This document shows, one piece after another, positions 49,462 to 58,299 of a stretch of 64,000 bases of DNA. The DNA comes from Opitutaceae bacterium EW11. GTDB taxonomy: Bacteria; Verrucomicrobiota; Verrucomicrobiia; Opitutales; Opitutaceae. The notes below the pieces were generated by a model that saw only the letters and a program-made list of their open reading frames with translations, was not told the origin of the DNA and made no database searches. The position numbers and the translations under genes are program-made. How positions within the stretch are numbered: position 1 is the stretch's first letter; each line of letters begins with the position of its first letter. The stretch lies in the NCBI GenBank assembly GCA_003054665.1, contig QAYY01000026.1:59924-123923 (forward strand), in the 5' to 3' direction.

Positions 49462-49547
49462 GGTGGTTCGGGGAAGGTGCCGCACCGGCGCCTGCTTTCA
49501 AGCGATGGAGCCTTACAGAGGGCGGCGGGTTTTCCAGAGCGATCTTG

Positions 49548-50591
49548 CTAAACTCCCAGTCTGCACCCGTGTGCGCTGAAGCCGGCGCCGAAGCTCACGA
49601 TCCACCAGTCTTCGTCGGCGCGCGGGCGCGAGGACCGTAGGCACTCCTCCAATACAAACAGGACGGACGGGCTGCTCATGTTCCCGTGATTGCGGAGGAC
49701 CTTTCTGCCGGCTTCGAAGGAAAATCCCGGAAGGGCGTTTTCGAGAGCGACGATCACGTCGCGTCCGCCAGGGTGCGCGACGATGCGCCCGATCGGAGCC
49801 GAGGAGGCGCGCCGCCGCTCCTCGGCGAAGAGCCGGGTGACAGCGTCGGCGGCGAGGCGGGGCACCGACGCATGGAGCAGATTTCGAAGTTTTCCCTCGC
49901 GATGCTCGAATCGGATTTTGTCCCGCTCGGCGGGCTTGTGGAGCGTGGAAAAATCCCGGCAACGGAGGCCGATGGAGGTGGGATCGGACCGCCAGAGTGC
50001 GGCGGCCGCGCCGTCGCCGAATAAACACGCGCTGATCAGTACGCCGGGATCGTCGTCGAGGTAAAACGCCGCCGAGCAGACTTCCACGGCGACGGTGGCG
50101 ATCCGTGCCTTGGCATCCGCCCTCAGCAGGGCGTCGGCCGTGCGGAGCATCGGGATTGCGGCCCCGCAACCGAGACCGGCAAGGTCGTGCAGGATGACAT
50201 CGGTGCGCAGCCCCAGCTGTTCCGCGACGTAGCTGGTGAGCCCCGGGCAGAGATAACCCGTGCAGGTGCAGACCAGCAGGGCGTCAATCTCCTGCGGCTG
50301 GATGCCGAGCGGCGCCATGGCGCGAGCCAGGGCCTCGGATGCGAGCTTTGGCGCCTCGCGCCGGAATGCCTCGTTGAGCTGATCTGCCGAGTAGTTGAAG
50401 ACGCCGGGGACGTCGGTTACCGCGAAATGGCGTTCGTTCACGCCGGAGTCGCCGCGCAAGACGGATTGCACGATCAACTGCGATCGCCGATTCAACCGCG
50501 AACGCACCTCCGGAGCCTGCGAGATACGGTAGCACTCGTCCTGCGTGAAAAGGCGCGGCGGCACGGCGGTGGCTAGCGACTCGAGGAACAT
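49548..50591 (-). CDS. Type III polyketide synthase (chalcone/stilbene synthase family)
   Basis: This encodes 347 residues from the ATG at 50591 (MFLESLATAVPPRLFTQ); longer frames upstream are spurious. The Cys-His-Asn triad is complete: C142 in LAGLGCGAAIP, H273 in VAHPGGRDV, N304 in NHGNMSSPSVLF. ALLVCTCTGYLCPG and LFGDGAAAALW are also conserved. Such enzymes condense malonyl-CoA onto an acyl starter to form alkylpyrones or alkylresorcinols. The gene starts 2 bp after the stop codon of the flavoprotein gene and is last in a three-gene operon. The starter unit cannot be predicted. Confidence 0.95.
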   Translation of the reverse strand: MFLESLATAVPPRLFTQDECYRISQAPEVRSRLNRRSQLIVQSVLRGDSGVNERHFAVTDVPGVFNYSADQLNEAFRREAPKLASEALARAMAPLGIQPQEIDALLVCTCTGYLCPGLTSYVAEQLGLRTDVILHDLAGLGCGAAIPMLRTADALLRADAKARIATVAVEVCSAAFYLDDDPGVLISACLFGDGAAAALWRSDPTSIGLRCRDFSTLHKPAERDKIRFEHREGKLRNLLHASVPRLAADAVTRLFAEERRRASSAPIGRIVAHPGGRDVIVALENALPGFSFEAGRKVLRNHGNMSSPSVLFVLEECLRSSRPRADEDWWIVSFGAGFSAHGCRLGV

Positions 50592-50593
50592 GG

Positions 50594-51619
50594 TCAGGCG
50601 TGAACCGTAGCGGTGACGTGATCGATTGGCAGAATGCCGAGCCGGACGGTGAGCCGGAAAAGGGATTGCCGGGTGGGCGAGAGAACGAACGGGTGCAGCC
50701 AAGCGGCAAAACGCAGGCGGCGGCGGAAGCGATTGTGTAGTGCCTTCGTGGCGACACGGACCGCAGTTTCCCAGCCGTACTCTCCGCGCGCCCAGCCCTC
50801 CAGCGGACCGGCGGCGCACTCTGCGCTCTGCAGGGCCATTGCCATGCCGTTCCCCGTGAACGGCGGAGTCATGGCGATGGCATCGCCGAGTCGGATCCGA
50901 TCCGGCGCTGCGTCCGCTGGCCCGAAGCGTAGGCCCGCCACGGCGCAGCAGGAATCGGGATCGATCTCCGCGGCCCGGACGCGATCCGACAGCTCCGACA
51001 AACGCGCAGCAGCGAGGTAATTGATCAATGCCCTGAGGCGGTCGACGGGCACTCCCGGCCGAATTCGAAAAAGCCCGCACACGTTGACCAACCCGTCGTC
51101 CACGTCGCAGAGCCCCACGTACGCTTGATGGCCCAGGTGAATCTCGAGATCTCCATCCAGCCTGAGCCCGCGAACGTGAAGCTTCAGCCCGAGCCAGCCG
51201 GATTCTCCCCGGTTACGGCCCGAGCCAAACACGCGTCCCTCCGGTGCCGGCTGTTGATCGACGCGGTGTCTGGCGCGAAGCTGACCGCCTGCCTGTTCAA
51301 ACGCGCGGGCAAAACGGGCATCGAGTTGGTGTCGGCTGATGGAGAATGCAGGCCGCGCGAGGGTTTGCCGCCAGATATGTCCCTTCCGATGCCAGGAAAT
51401 GCGACGCTGGCTTCGAGCCCCTTGCAGCAGATCGCCGATCCCGAGCTGCTGGACCGTCCGATCGTCCAGACCGGCCAGAAATTCGCCGCAGACCCGGTGG
51501 CGTGGATATTCGCCCGCTTCGAACACGGTGGTGGGGACGCCCCTGCGCTGCAGAGTGAGGCCCATGCTGAGGCCTGCGAGTCCACCTCCGACGATTTCGA
51601 TTGGGCGAAGGGCATTCAT
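50594..51619 (-). CDS. FAD-dependent oxidoreductase (geranylgeranyl-reductase-like)
   Basis: This encodes 341 residues. The FAD-binding fold starts at IEIVGGGLAGLSMGLTLQRRG with TTVFEAGEYPRHRVCGEFLAG; the second FAD loop is IRLGDAIAMTPPFTGNGMAMALQSA. This combination is typical of the group including geranylgeranyl reductases and PHBH-type monooxygenases. In a type III PKS operon it could hydroxylate or reduce the polyketide, as SrsC-like flavoproteins do with alkylresorcinols. It overlaps the methyltransferase by 4 bp and nearly abuts the PKS gene. Confidence 0.88.
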   Translation of the reverse strand: MNALRPIEIVGGGLAGLSMGLTLQRRGVPTTVFEAGEYPRHRVCGEFLAGLDDRTVQQLGIGDLLQGARSQRRISWHRKGHIWRQTLARPAFSISRHQLDARFARAFEQAGGQLRARHRVDQQPAPEGRVFGSGRNRGESGWLGLKLHVRGLRLDGDLEIHLGHQAYVGLCDVDDGLVNVCGLFRIRPGVPVDRLRALINYLAAARLSELSDRVRAAEIDPDSCCAVAGLRFGPADAAPDRIRLGDAIAMTPPFTGNGMAMALQSAECAAGPLEGWARGEYGWETAVRVATKALHNRFRRRLRFAAWLHPFVLSPTRQSLFRLTVRLGILPIDHVTATVHA

Positions 51620-52281
51620 GGCCTGCGTTCAGCGATGAACCGGTAGGCCGAGATCTGCGAAAACACTACTCGGCATCGCCAAATTCTGGGATCGAGACCG
51701 AGTTGAGTGGGCAATTCGCGACGGCGGAACCCGGCGGCTATGCTGATCCAGCCGTCATGACGGCTGACGCGATTGGCCCGTATCGAGCAGGCGACTGCCC
51801 AGAAGAGGCATTGCTGGAGACGACCCCGTCGTAGATCTCCGACCACGAGGAGACGCGCGTGCCGGTTCAGTTTTGCGCCGAGCTGTCGGAGCTGCGGCTC
51901 GCTGAAATGATGAAACACAAAATTGCCTGCGACGACGGGGTAACGCTCCCAGCCGTCGAATTCGAAAACGTCCGCCTGGAGCCAGGCGCTGCTCGCGGGC
52001 CAGTTCGCGGGCCGGGGCGCCCGGTCGAGCCCATCCCACGCCAAACCTTTCTGGACCATTGGGGCGCCCAACTCTCCGCCGCCAGCTCCGATTTCGAGCA
52101 CCCGTTCTCCTGGCCGCACCAGCGATGGCATCACAGCCTGCATCCAGCGCCAGTTTCCCATCGCGGCGTTAAACAGACGCAGATCGCGCCGCGATGAAAC
52201 GGCATCGGGGTGATCGGCAGGCAGGGCGTCGAGAATCTCTGCGCATAACGTTCGGGGGCGCTGGCCGAGGGTGAGAGGCAT
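51616..52281 (-). CDS. Class I SAM-dependent methyltransferase of the PKS operon
   Basis: This encodes 221 residues from the ATG at 52281 (MPLTLGQRPRTLCAEIL). Motif I is RVLEIGAGGGELGAPMVQKG, followed by an acidic residue at motif II (DGLDRAP) and the motif LLVVGDLRRG. The fold is that of small-molecule C/O-methyltransferases. The stop codon overlaps the next start (ATGA, 51616-51619), so it is coupled with the flavoprotein and PKS genes. It probably methylates the polyketide product. It is divergent from a small membrane-protein gene 75 bp away. Confidence 0.88.
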   Translation of the reverse strand: MPLTLGQRPRTLCAEILDALPADHPDAVSSRRDLRLFNAAMGNWRWMQAVMPSLVRPGERVLEIGAGGGELGAPMVQKGLAWDGLDRAPRPANWPASSAWLQADVFEFDGWERYPVVAGNFVFHHFSEPQLRQLGAKLNRHARLLVVGDLRRGRLQQCLFWAVACSIRANRVSRHDGWISIAAGFRRRELPTQLGLDPRIWRCRVVFSQISAYRFIAERRP

Positions 52282-52356
52282 CGGTGTTCGGAGGAACACT
52301 TGGCGGGTACGCGGCGCCTTGGGAAACCTTTTGGCCGATATTGTTTCCATGCCCGG

Positions 52357-52746
52357 ATGAATTCGGGAAACCGTAAATTGCTCACGGTCGCTTGGATCCA
52401 AGCGTTCTACTACACATCGACGGGCGTGTGGCCGTTGGTGGAGCTGCGTTCCTTCCTGGCGGTGACGGGCCCGAAGACGGACATCTGGCTGGTTCGCACC
52501 GTGGGAGCCCTGCTGGCGGTGACCGGACTGGTCCTGGCGAGGGCTGCAAAGAGGAAACAGTTTCCAGCTGAACTTGTTGCCATCGCGATCGGGCAGGCGG
52601 CCGTGCTCGCGGCCGTCGATTTTGTCTATGCCGGCGCGGGCCGGATTTCGCCCGTTTACTTGTTCGACGGTGTGGCGGAGATAGCGCTCATTGCCACTTG
52701 GCTGGCGTTCGGCCGTGAACAATTGGGGCCGCAGACTCGCGCCTGA
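52357..52746 (+). CDS. Small four-helix membrane protein, PKS-locus neighbour
   Basis: This encodes 129 residues from the ATG at 52357 (MNSGNRKLLTVAWIQ). Hydrophobic stretches suggest four transmembrane helices: TVAWIQAFYYTSTGVWPLV, DIWLVRTVGALLAVTGLVLAR, LVAIAIGQAAVLAAVDFVYA and YLFDGVAEIALIATWLAF. A short conserved run (WPLVELRSFLAVTGPK) resembles uncharacterised proteins in other genomes. It shares a 75-bp divergent promoter with the PKS operon, so co-regulation is plausible. Function unknown. Confidence 0.8.
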   Translation: MNSGNRKLLTVAWIQAFYYTSTGVWPLVELRSFLAVTGPKTDIWLVRTVGALLAVTGLVLARAAKRKQFPAELVAIAIGQAAVLAAVDFVYAGAGRISPVYLFDGVAEIALIATWLAFGREQLGPQTRA

Positions 52747-52909
52747 CCGGATAATGGCATTGACAGCTGCCGCTCCGTATGGGAGTCGGTCGGGCTTACG
52801 AAAAATCCGGCGATCGCGACGACGGCCTGTCCGTTTCACGATGGTCGTGACCACCGCGGCTCCGGCCGCGCCACTCAACTTACTACGTCATCCTCAACTC
52901 CCACCACTC

Positions 52910-53452
52910 ATGGCTTACAGCGAAGTTCTTCTTCTGAAACCGGTCGACGGCCTCGGCGCCGAAGGTGACCAGGTCAAGGTCCGCGCCGGTTATGCGCGTA
53001 ATTTCCTCCTCCCGCGCGAGATTGCGGCTCCGCTGACGAAGGCTAACCGCAAGCAGGTTGAGGCTCTGAAGAAGCGCCGCGCCGAGCGCGAGATCAAGGA
53101 GCTGGACAGCGCCAAGGAGCTCGCGGGCAAGCTGGAGAAGACCTCCATCGCGTTTGCCGTGAAGACGGGCGAGGGTGGCAAGATGTTTGGCGCAATCACG
53201 CACAACGATCTCTACGACAAGCTCGTTCAGTCCGGCATCGAGATCGATAAGAAGCGCATCCACCTCTACACGCCCATCAAGACCCTCGGTAAGCACGAGG
53301 TGAAGATCAAGCTCCACCCCGACGTCACGGTGGACTTGAGCTTCGACGTCGTTTCCGAGAATCCGATCGTTCCGGTGGCCGAAGAGGCTCCCGTCACGGA
53401 GAAGAAGTCGGAGCGTCGCGAAAAGCGCGCCGAGAAGACGGAGAAAAAGTAA
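52910..53452 (+). CDS. rplI: Ribosomal protein bL9
   Basis: This encodes 180 residues from the ATG at 52910 (MAYSEVLLLKPVDGLGAEGD). Typical N-domain: VKVRAGYARNFLLPREIAAPLTKAN, a long connecting helix, and C-domain FGAITHNDLYDKLVQSGIEIDKKRIHL. A C-terminal Lys/Glu-rich tail (EKKSERREKRAEKTEKK) exceeds the usual length. The usual rpsF-rpsR neighbours are not present; a terminator follows, then dnaB. The start has a CA-rich leader, no SD. Confidence 0.97.
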   Translation: MAYSEVLLLKPVDGLGAEGDQVKVRAGYARNFLLPREIAAPLTKANRKQVEALKKRRAEREIKELDSAKELAGKLEKTSIAFAVKTGEGGKMFGAITHNDLYDKLVQSGIEIDKKRIHLYTPIKTLGKHEVKIKLHPDVTVDLSFDVVSENPIVPVAEEAPVTEKKSERREKRAEKTEKK

Positions 53453-53478
53453 CTCCGAGGTTCTCTCGAACTTTCACG

Positions 53479-53511
53479 AGCCGCGCCGGTTTTCGGCGCG
53501 GCTTTGTTTTT
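53479..53511 (+). terminator. Rho-independent terminator after rplI
   Basis: Stem AGCCGCGCCG / CGGCGCGGCT (53479-53488 with 53494-53503, loop GTTTT) is followed by TTGTTTTT. It lies 26 bp after the rplI stop. Confidence 0.93.
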
Positions 53512-53665
53512 GCCGCACGCTGGGCACACCGGCCGCCCGAAGCTCCGGCGATCGTTGTGGACCGATGTGCGGTGTGCCGGATTCGGTGAACTTCTTGTCG
53601 GCAACTCCGAACAACCTTTCATTGCCCGCCGCCCCCGATTCGGGTCGCATTCCCCTTTCCGTTTC

Positions 53666-55084
53666 ATGTCTGAAGAACCCGTGAGAACGTTCCGTCGCGC
53701 CCGCGGCCCAAATGGCGCGAACGGCGATGGCGCGCCCGTGGGGGCACCCGGCCGCACTCCTCCCCACAGCGTCGAGGCAGAAGAGTATCTCCTCTCGTGC
53801 TGCCTTCTGGACGGCAACGACACCGTTGCGCGGTGTTTCGAAGGTAAGCTGACCGCGACCGCGTTTTATGTCCCCGCGAATCGGATCATCTACGAAAAGC
53901 TGACGGAGCTCTACAACAAGGGCGCACCGATCGACCTTGCTGTTCTCGCGGAAGAGCTGAAGACCTCGAAGCAGCTGGATGAAGTCGGTGGATACGCCTA
54001 CCTGACGCAGATCAGCGGCCGGATACCGACTACGGCGCAGGCCGGATACTTCATCGAGAAGGTTCGCGAGCTCTACCTCTTGCGGGAGTTGATCAAGGTC
54101 GCCACCACCGCGGTGGAGGATTGTTTCTCGTATAGCGGGGGCATGGAGGAGTTCATCGACCGGGTCGAACAGGACATCTTCCGCGTCACACAGGACCGCA
54201 TCTCCGATGCCGCGCAGTCGATGAAGGAGCCGACCCGGGAGGCCATGAACGTCATCACCAAAATGATGATGAAGAAGGGCGAGCTCACGGGCGTCTCGTC
54301 CGGCTTCCACGACCTCGACTTCAAGTACACTTACGGGTTTCAGAAGCAGGAAATGATCATTCTGGCGGCGCGCCCCTCGATGGGAAAGACGTCGCTGGCG
54401 CTGAACATGGCCGAAGCGGCGGCCATGCCCAAGAAAGGCACGCCCGTTACCACCCTCATCTTCAGCTTGGAAATGAGCGCATCCCAGCTCGCCATGCGCA
54501 TGCTCTGCGCCCGAGCTCGGGTGAACATGAAGCTTTTGCGCGATGGCCTGCTCTCCAAGAACGGAGAAGAGCAGCAGGCCTTGCTCAAAGCTGCCGACGA
54601 ATTCAGCAAGTCTCCCATCTTCATCGATGACTCCAGCCATCTCACGATCATGGAGCTCCGCGCGAAGGCGCGCCGGCTCCACGCTCGCCAGCCGATCGGC
54701 TTCATCATCGTGGATTACCTCCAGCTCCTGAGCCCGACCGACCCGAAGGTGCCGCGCGAACAACAGGTGGCCGAGATTTCGCGCGGGCTGAAGGCCTTAG
54801 CCAAGGAACTCGAACTTCCGGTCCTTGTATTAAGTCAGTTAAACCGCTCGGCAGAGAAGGAAAACCGCACCCCGAAACTCTCGGACCTGCGTGAATCCGG
54901 ATCCATCGAGCAGGACGCCGACGTAGTTCTCATGCTGGCCCGCCCCAAGGATGCAGACGAAAAGTTCCAAGTCGCTGCAGACTCGGCGGAGTTAATAGTT
55001 GCCAAGCAACGAAACGGGCCGGTAGGAGAACTGAAACTTACCTTCCTTCGAGACATCACTCGCTTTGAAAACTTCACACAGTAG
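53666..55084 (+). CDS. dnaB: Replicative DNA helicase
   Basis: This encodes 472 residues from the ATG at 53666 (MSEEPVRTFRRARG). The N-terminal domain starts at PPHSVEAEEYLLSCCL, typical of DnaB. The RecA-like domain has the Walker A motif LAARPSMGKTSLAL, GTPVTTLIFSLEMS, Walker B-like GFIIVDYLQLL, and LVLSQLNRSAEKE. DnaB is the hexameric helicase of the replisome. The final codons overlap the presumed TTG start of bamA by 20 nt. A basic, Gly-rich N-terminus (residues 6-32) is an addition. The gene follows rplI, a common arrangement. Confidence 0.97.
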   Translation: MSEEPVRTFRRARGPNGANGDGAPVGAPGRTPPHSVEAEEYLLSCCLLDGNDTVARCFEGKLTATAFYVPANRIIYEKLTELYNKGAPIDLAVLAEELKTSKQLDEVGGYAYLTQISGRIPTTAQAGYFIEKVRELYLLRELIKVATTAVEDCFSYSGGMEEFIDRVEQDIFRVTQDRISDAAQSMKEPTREAMNVITKMMMKKGELTGVSSGFHDLDFKYTYGFQKQEMIILAARPSMGKTSLALNMAEAAAMPKKGTPVTTLIFSLEMSASQLAMRMLCARARVNMKLLRDGLLSKNGEEQQALLKAADEFSKSPIFIDDSSHLTIMELRAKARRLHARQPIGFIIVDYLQLLSPTDPKVPREQQVAEISRGLKALAKELELPVLVLSQLNRSAEKENRTPKLSDLRESGSIEQDADVVLMLARPKDADEKFQVAADSAELIVAKQRNGPVGELKLTFLRDITRFENFTQ

Positions 55085-57419
55085 CCCACTTATCCGGGTC
55101 GCACGCTTCCTTCTTGTTTTTGTTTTTCTCTTCGCGGCGAGCCTGCGTGTGAACGCGCAGACGGAAGGGACGGAGGAGGGGCAGAACTACAAGGTCGGCT
55201 CCATTACGGTTCGGTTCATGGGCACGGCGAACGTGAACGAACAGGTCGTCCGGGCCAACATGCAGGTCAAGGAAGGCAACGTGCTCGACGACACGATGCT
55301 GGACCGCGACATCCGTTCGCTCTACCGCACCGGCTTGTTCGAGTTCATCGAAGTCAAGCGCGAGGTGCTGGACACCCACACCGTTAACCTGGTGGTTGAG
55401 GTCACGCCGAAATACCGCGTGCTTACGATCAAGTTCGAGGGCAACGAAAGGGTGAAGAGCCGGCGGCTTCAGAAGGAGATCAAGACGAAGCCGAATCTCG
55501 CGCTGGATGAGCGCCAGGTGAAGGAAGACGCGGAGAAGATCCGCGAATACTATCAGAAAACTGGATACAACCAGGTCACGGTCAATTACTCAGTCGACCG
55601 AAACCGCGAAACCGGTTTCGGCACCGTTCTTTTCAAGATCCACGAAGGCGCCCGGGTGAAAATCTCGGACGTGCGTTTTGTCGGCAACGACCACATCAAA
55701 GCCCGCAAGCTGCGGAAGCAGATGGAGACGAAGCGGTGGTGGATGTTCTCCTGGCTTCTCGGCACGGGTCGCCTGAAGGACGACCAGTTCGAGGACGACC
55801 TGGAGAAGCTTCGCGATTTCTACCGCGACGAAGGTTACCTCGATGTGGAGATTCCCGCGGACAAGGTGATCTATGACTACCCGAAACCGGGCAAACTGAT
55901 CATCACGATCCAGGTGACGGAAGGTCGCCAGTACAAGATCGGCGACATCACATTCAGCGGAAACAAACTCCATCCCACGGCACTTCTCCGGTTCATGCTC
56001 CGCCAGCAGCCCGGGATGGTGTTTTCACCGTCGAAGCTGGATAAGGATATCGAGGGGCTGGAGGATTTCTACGGCAAGGACGGCTATCTCGACACGTCGG
56101 TGCGCTTGATCCGCAAACCCAACGTCGCGACCGGCAATATCGACATCGAATACAAGATCGACGAGAGCGAGCAGTTCTTCGTCGAGTCGATCAAGATCGA
56201 GGGCAACACCAAGACCAAGAGCATCGTCATCCTGCGCGAACTGGTTCTCGGGCCCGGCGAGGTGTTCAACACCGTGCGCATGAAGATCTCGAAGGTGCGC
56301 CTCGAAAACACGCGATTCTTCGAAGACGTGAACCTGACGCCGGAGAGCACGAACATTCCCGGCCGGCGCAATCTCAAGGTAGCGCTGAAGGAAGGCCGGA
56401 CCGGCAATCTGACTTTCGGCGCCGGCTTCAGCTCGCTCGAGAAGGGCGTCATCTTCGCCGAACTCACGCAGTCGAATTTCGACCTGTTCAATCGCCGCTC
56501 CTTCTTCCAGGGCGACGGCCAGAAGTTCCGGCTCCGCCTCCAGTATGGCTCGCGGTCCAGCGAGGCGATTGTGTCGTTCGAAGAGCCTTACCTGTTCGAG
56601 AAGGAACTCACCTTGGGCTTCTCCCTCTTCCGGACGACGTCGAACTACGATAATCAGTTCTACGACGAGATTCGCACCGGTGGTGAAGTCTACATCCGCA
56701 AGCGCCTCTTCGAGTTGGTTGAAGGCCGCATCTCCTATTCGTATCAGGTGGTCAATATCGAGAACCTCGATCCGGCCGCTCTCACGCTCGGCTACCTCCC
56801 CGGCACGCAACACGTTTCGATGGTCGGTTTCCAGCTGCTCCGTGAAACGCGCGACAAGATCGTCAACACGACCTCCGGCAATCGCATGGAGCTGACGACC
56901 GAAGTGGCCGGCGGACCTTTCGGCGGCGATCTCGACTTTTACCGACTGGAATTCCGCGGCTCCCAGTTCTTCCCGATCTTCGAGGCGCAGACGCAAGTGT
57001 TGGCCATCGTGGGCCGCGCTGGCGTAGTCGACTCGTACGGCCAGACCTCTCGGCTGCCCTACTACGAGCGCTGGTTCCTCGGTGGGCCGAACAATCTCCG
57101 CGGTTTTGAGAACCGCGACGTCGGTCCCAAGGACTCCAATGGCTACAACCTGGGCGGCAAGACGTACGGCATGCTCACTCTCGAGTATTCGCTGGATATC
57201 GTCAGCCCCGTTCGTTTCGCGGTGTTTTACGACGCCGGCTTCGTGAATATCGATCCGTACGACTTCAGCCCCGCAGGGTACAACGACGACTTCGGCGTCG
57301 GACTCCGCCTCTTCGTCGCGGGTGCACCGCTCAGCCTCGACTTCGGCATTCCGCTGACGAGCGACCGGTACAACAAAAAAGGCAACCAGTTTAACTTTTC
57401 CTTTGGCACCCGTTTCTGA
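55065..57419 (+). CDS. bamA: Outer-membrane protein assembly factor BamA
   Basis: This encodes 784 residues from a TTG at 55065, inside the dnaB 3' end. This start gives a signal peptide (LIRVARFLLVFVFLFAASLRVNA). Five POTRA-like repeats occupy about residues 40-430 (YKVGSITVRFMG, YRVLTIKFEGNERV, VKISDVRFVGND, YKIGDITFSGNKL, FFVESIKIEGNTK). The barrel is about 450-784, with the LRGF motif near residue 678 and a terminal Phe. BamA folds and inserts beta-barrel proteins. It is followed by ompH and lpxD, the usual envelope order. The 20-nt overlap with dnaB is unusual. Confidence 0.95.
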   Translation: MKTSHSSPLIRVARFLLVFVFLFAASLRVNAQTEGTEEGQNYKVGSITVRFMGTANVNEQVVRANMQVKEGNVLDDTMLDRDIRSLYRTGLFEFIEVKREVLDTHTVNLVVEVTPKYRVLTIKFEGNERVKSRRLQKEIKTKPNLALDERQVKEDAEKIREYYQKTGYNQVTVNYSVDRNRETGFGTVLFKIHEGARVKISDVRFVGNDHIKARKLRKQMETKRWWMFSWLLGTGRLKDDQFEDDLEKLRDFYRDEGYLDVEIPADKVIYDYPKPGKLIITIQVTEGRQYKIGDITFSGNKLHPTALLRFMLRQQPGMVFSPSKLDKDIEGLEDFYGKDGYLDTSVRLIRKPNVATGNIDIEYKIDESEQFFVESIKIEGNTKTKSIVILRELVLGPGEVFNTVRMKISKVRLENTRFFEDVNLTPESTNIPGRRNLKVALKEGRTGNLTFGAGFSSLEKGVIFAELTQSNFDLFNRRSFFQGDGQKFRLRLQYGSRSSEAIVSFEEPYLFEKELTLGFSLFRTTSNYDNQFYDEIRTGGEVYIRKRLFELVEGRISYSYQVVNIENLDPAALTLGYLPGTQHVSMVGFQLLRETRDKIVNTTSGNRMELTTEVAGGPFGGDLDFYRLEFRGSQFFPIFEAQTQVLAIVGRAGVVDSYGQTSRLPYYERWFLGGPNNLRGFENRDVGPKDSNGYNLGGKTYGMLTLEYSLDIVSPVRFAVFYDAGFVNIDPYDFSPAGYNDDFGVGLRLFVAGAPLSLDFGIPLTSDRYNKKGNQFNFSFGTRF

Positions 57420-57452
57420 TTCAGTCGCACTTTCTTTTTCAAGAACCCACCT

Positions 57453-58094
57453 ATGAAGACATCCCTGCGTACCCTATTGGCTTTGGCTGCATTCAGCGTG
57501 ACCTCGCTGGCATTTGCGCAGCCGGCCCCGAAAATCTTTGTCGTCGACATGGCCAAAGTCTTTGACGGCCACTACAAGACCGAAGAGCAGCAGAACAAGC
57601 TGAAGAGCGACGAGAAGAAGGCCGTGGAGGAGCTCGAGCGTCTGGATAAGGAAATCCGCACGATGGCCGACAAGTTCAAGGAGCAGAAGGACCAGGTGGA
57701 GAACCCGGCTCTGACGGCCGACGCCCGCGACCGCGCCAAGACGGATGCCCAGAAGACGCTGGATGAGATCCAGCAGAAGCAGCAGGAAGGTCAGCAGTTC
57801 CGCGCCAACGCTCAGCGCACCTTCCAGCAGCGCATTGGCAATTTCCGCGCGGTCCTTATCGAAGAAATCAGCAAGCTCGCCACCGATATCGCCAAGAAAA
57901 AGGGCGGCACGGTTCTGATGGACAAGGGCAGCTTGGTTTACAGCGATCCCGCCTACGACATCACCGACGAGGTGATGGCGGAGATCAACAAGAGCCGTCC
58001 GGCCGGCAGCACCGCGGCTCCTGCGACTTCGTCGTCGACCGCCCCGAAAGCGGGCGATACCCCGACGGTCACGTTCCCCGGCGCCAAGAAATAA
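57453..58094 (+). CDS. OmpH/Skp-family periplasmic chaperone
   Basis: This encodes 213 residues. A signal peptide (LRTLLALAAFSVTSLAFA) is followed by KIFVVDMAKVFDGHYKTEEQQNKL, the OmpH start, then a charged alpha-helical hairpin (KKAVEELERLDKEIRTMADKFKEQKD, DEIQQKQQEGQQFRANAQ). KKKGGTVLMDKGSLVYSDPAYDITDEVMAEIN is the conserved C-terminal beta unit. The final 30 residues are Thr/Ala/Pro-rich. It escorts unfolded outer-membrane proteins to BamA, whose gene precedes it by 33 bp. A UUCG-loop terminator follows. Confidence 0.95.
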   Translation: MKTSLRTLLALAAFSVTSLAFAQPAPKIFVVDMAKVFDGHYKTEEQQNKLKSDEKKAVEELERLDKEIRTMADKFKEQKDQVENPALTADARDRAKTDAQKTLDEIQQKQQEGQQFRANAQRTFQQRIGNFRAVLIEEISKLATDIAKKKGGTVLMDKGSLVYSDPAYDITDEVMAEINKSRPAGSTAAPATSSSTAPKAGDTPTVTFPGAKK

Positions 58095-58114
58095 CCAGAC
58101 TGGACGCATTTTTA

Positions 58115-58146
58115 CCCCGCTCGTTCGCGAGCGGGGTTTTTTGTTG
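58115..58146 (+). terminator. Rho-independent terminator with UUCG tetraloop after ompH
   Basis: Stem CCCCGCTCG / CGAGCGGGG (58115-58123 with 58128-58136, loop TTCG) is followed by TTTTTTG. It separates ompH from lpxD, implying a further promoter or read-through for lpxD. Confidence 0.95.
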
Positions 58147-58299
58147 TCGCGGCCGAACCGGTGCTCAGCCCGAAGCGCGGGCGGGCATGCAAATCGTTTC
58201 ACCAGCCGACGGTCCGCGAGCGGAAATACCGGATGCCGTCGCAGAGCGACCCCATCTGTCGGATTGCCACCGTGGCGTCGTGCAACACCCTCGATTTCT

